Assembly: GCF_039880525.1 (NCBI RefSeq)
Contig: NZ_CP156989.1
Location: 1,550,001 to 1,614,000, forward strand
Length of the DNA stretch: 64,000 nt
From: Agrococcus sp. ProA11
GTDB lineage: Bacteria; Actinomycetota; Actinomycetes; Actinomycetales; Microbacteriaceae
Direction: 5' to 3'
The notes below the pieces were generated by a model that saw nothing but the letters and a program-made list of their open reading frames with translations, was not told where the DNA came from and did no database searches. A program made the position numbers and the translations under genes. This document shows positions 63,317 to 64,000 of the stretch, piece by piece. Each line of letters starts with the position of its first letter. The stretch's first letter is position 1.

Positions 63317-63969
63317 CAGACCGCAGCCGCATCCGTGACGGACGCCGCCGGCGTGAACTGCGGCTTACGCGTGCGCGTGCGCTTCAGCTCGAAGAAGCCG
63401 TCGATCGACGCGGCCGCCACGATGCCGTCGAACAGCTGCAGCGCGGCCGCGCCGGTCGGCGCCGGCGTGACGACCGGGCCGAAGAACGCGACGTCGTCGA
63501 CGGCGATGACGGGCGTGCCGACCTCGTCGCCGACCAGGTCGATCGCAGTGCTGTGCGTTTCGCGCAGCGTCGCATCGTGGGCGTCGGTCTCCTCCACCAG
63601 CGCGGCGTCGAGCCCCGCCTCGGCGAGCGACTCGGCGATGATCGCATCGTCGTCCTTGCGGCCCTGGTGGTGGATGCGCTCACCGAGCGCGTCGTAGAGC
63701 GGCTTCACGACCGCGTCACCGCCGACGGCGCGCGCCGCGGTCACGAGGCGCGTCATCCGCATCGACCTCGGCATCAGCGACTCGTAGTTCGCCGACAGCT
63801 CACGCCCCTCGTTGAGGACGGCCAGGCTCATCACCTGCCAGTCGACGTCGAAGGCCCGCTCCTCGGCGACCTCGCCCAGCCAGCGGGAGGTCATCCACGC
63901 CCACGGGCACACCGGGTCGAACCACATCCGCACGCGCTGCGGATCCTGCTGCTGGAGCGTCTCAGTCAT
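63316..63969 (-). CDS. DsbA-like protein, mycothiol-dependent (Rv2466c) type
   Basis: 217 aa, no signal peptide. WFDPVCPWAWMTSRWLGEV near residue 20 is the Rv2466c/DsbA thioredoxin-fold signature with a single Cys (CPWA; Rv2466c has CPWC). ALxQxIHHQGRKDDDAI-type region and GTPVIAVDDVAFFGPVVTPAP with cis-Pro follow. In mycobacteria these reduce substrates with mycothiol/mycoredoxin. The monothiol form here suggests a glutathione-transferase-like mechanism. TAGCAT at 63976-63981 fits a leaderless start. Confidence 0.88.
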   Translation of the reverse strand: MTETLQQQDPQRVRMWFDPVCPWAWMTSRWLGEVAEERAFDVDWQVMSLAVLNEGRELSANYESLMPRSMRMTRLVTAARAVGGDAVVKPLYDALGERIHHQGRKDDDAIIAESLAEAGLDAALVEETDAHDATLRETHSTAIDLVGDEVGTPVIAVDDVAFFGPVVTPAPTGAAALQLFDGIVAAASIDGFFELKRTRTRKPQFTPAASVTDAAAV

Positions 63970-64000
63970 GGTTCGATGCTATCGAGCGCTGACTGGACGC

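Overview
The window is chromosomal DNA of a high-GC actinobacterium, most likely a member of the Microbacteriaceae/Micrococcales. The signs are strong GC bias with many antisense shadow frames, paired clpP1/clpP2 with a separate clpX, a Micrococcales order of housekeeping genes (rplU-rpmA-obg-proB-proA-nadD-rsfS and rne-ndk-DUF4233-folC-ileS), a translational-type T-box before ileS, DUF222/HNH and mycothiol-type DsbA proteins, IdeR-like iron control and probable leaderless GTG starts. Domain calls were made by eye; no search was run.

Layout. 1-1.7 kb: edge of a sugar ABC operon with its LacI regulator and palindromic operator. 1.8-8.5 kb: minus-strand rplU-rpmA-obg-proBA, a 59-aa membrane ORF, nadD, a disordered membrane protein and rsfS. 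8.7-13.4 kb: DUF4031, RNase E/G with a hairpin-rich leader, a LysE exporter and a VKOR protein. 13.4-19.8 kb: a 10-bp minisatellite, ndk, DUF4233, folC and ileS with its T-box. 19.8-25.8 kb: DUF4097/two-component operon, a lipoprotein plus aminodeoxychorismate lyase pair, a second lipoprotein and a TetR regulator. 26-30.7 kb: YigZ, fructosamine kinase, valS and small ORFs.

30.7-40.5 kb is the most unusual part. A compact plus-strand operon encodes relatives of complex I membrane subunits A, H, J, K, L, M and N but no NuoC, E, F, G or I. In the place of nuoB/nuoD it has one 406-aa protein that looks like a cysteine-less NuoB-like segment, then seven GHD(M/I)DHT heptads, then a possible NuoD-like remnant. 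A 5-5-5 inverted repeat with the architecture of a CsoR copper operator lies 104 bp upstream of the first gene. The operon is followed by a DUF6153-like Cys/His protein and a membrane-anchored DUF305 protein. I infer a metal-linked, probably copper-responsive, proton-translocating complex rather than an NADH dehydrogenase.

40.5-49.8 kb: a 40-bp tandem array, a 31-aa ORF, an HTH regulator with operator, an M3 peptidase, an iron-siderophore ABC transporter under an IdeR-like box, clpX and a CopC-like protein. 49.8-57.6 kb: clpP2, clpP1, tig, an ECF sigma/anti-sigma pair, a DMT transporter, a PAP2 phosphatase, tRNA-Pro and a TetR regulator. 57.6-64 kb: a GH1 glycosidase, tRNA-Gly, DUF222/HNH, a lipoprotein, a Nei-type glycosylase, rpiB and a DsbA-like protein. 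Two families of dispersed intergenic palindromes recur between genes.
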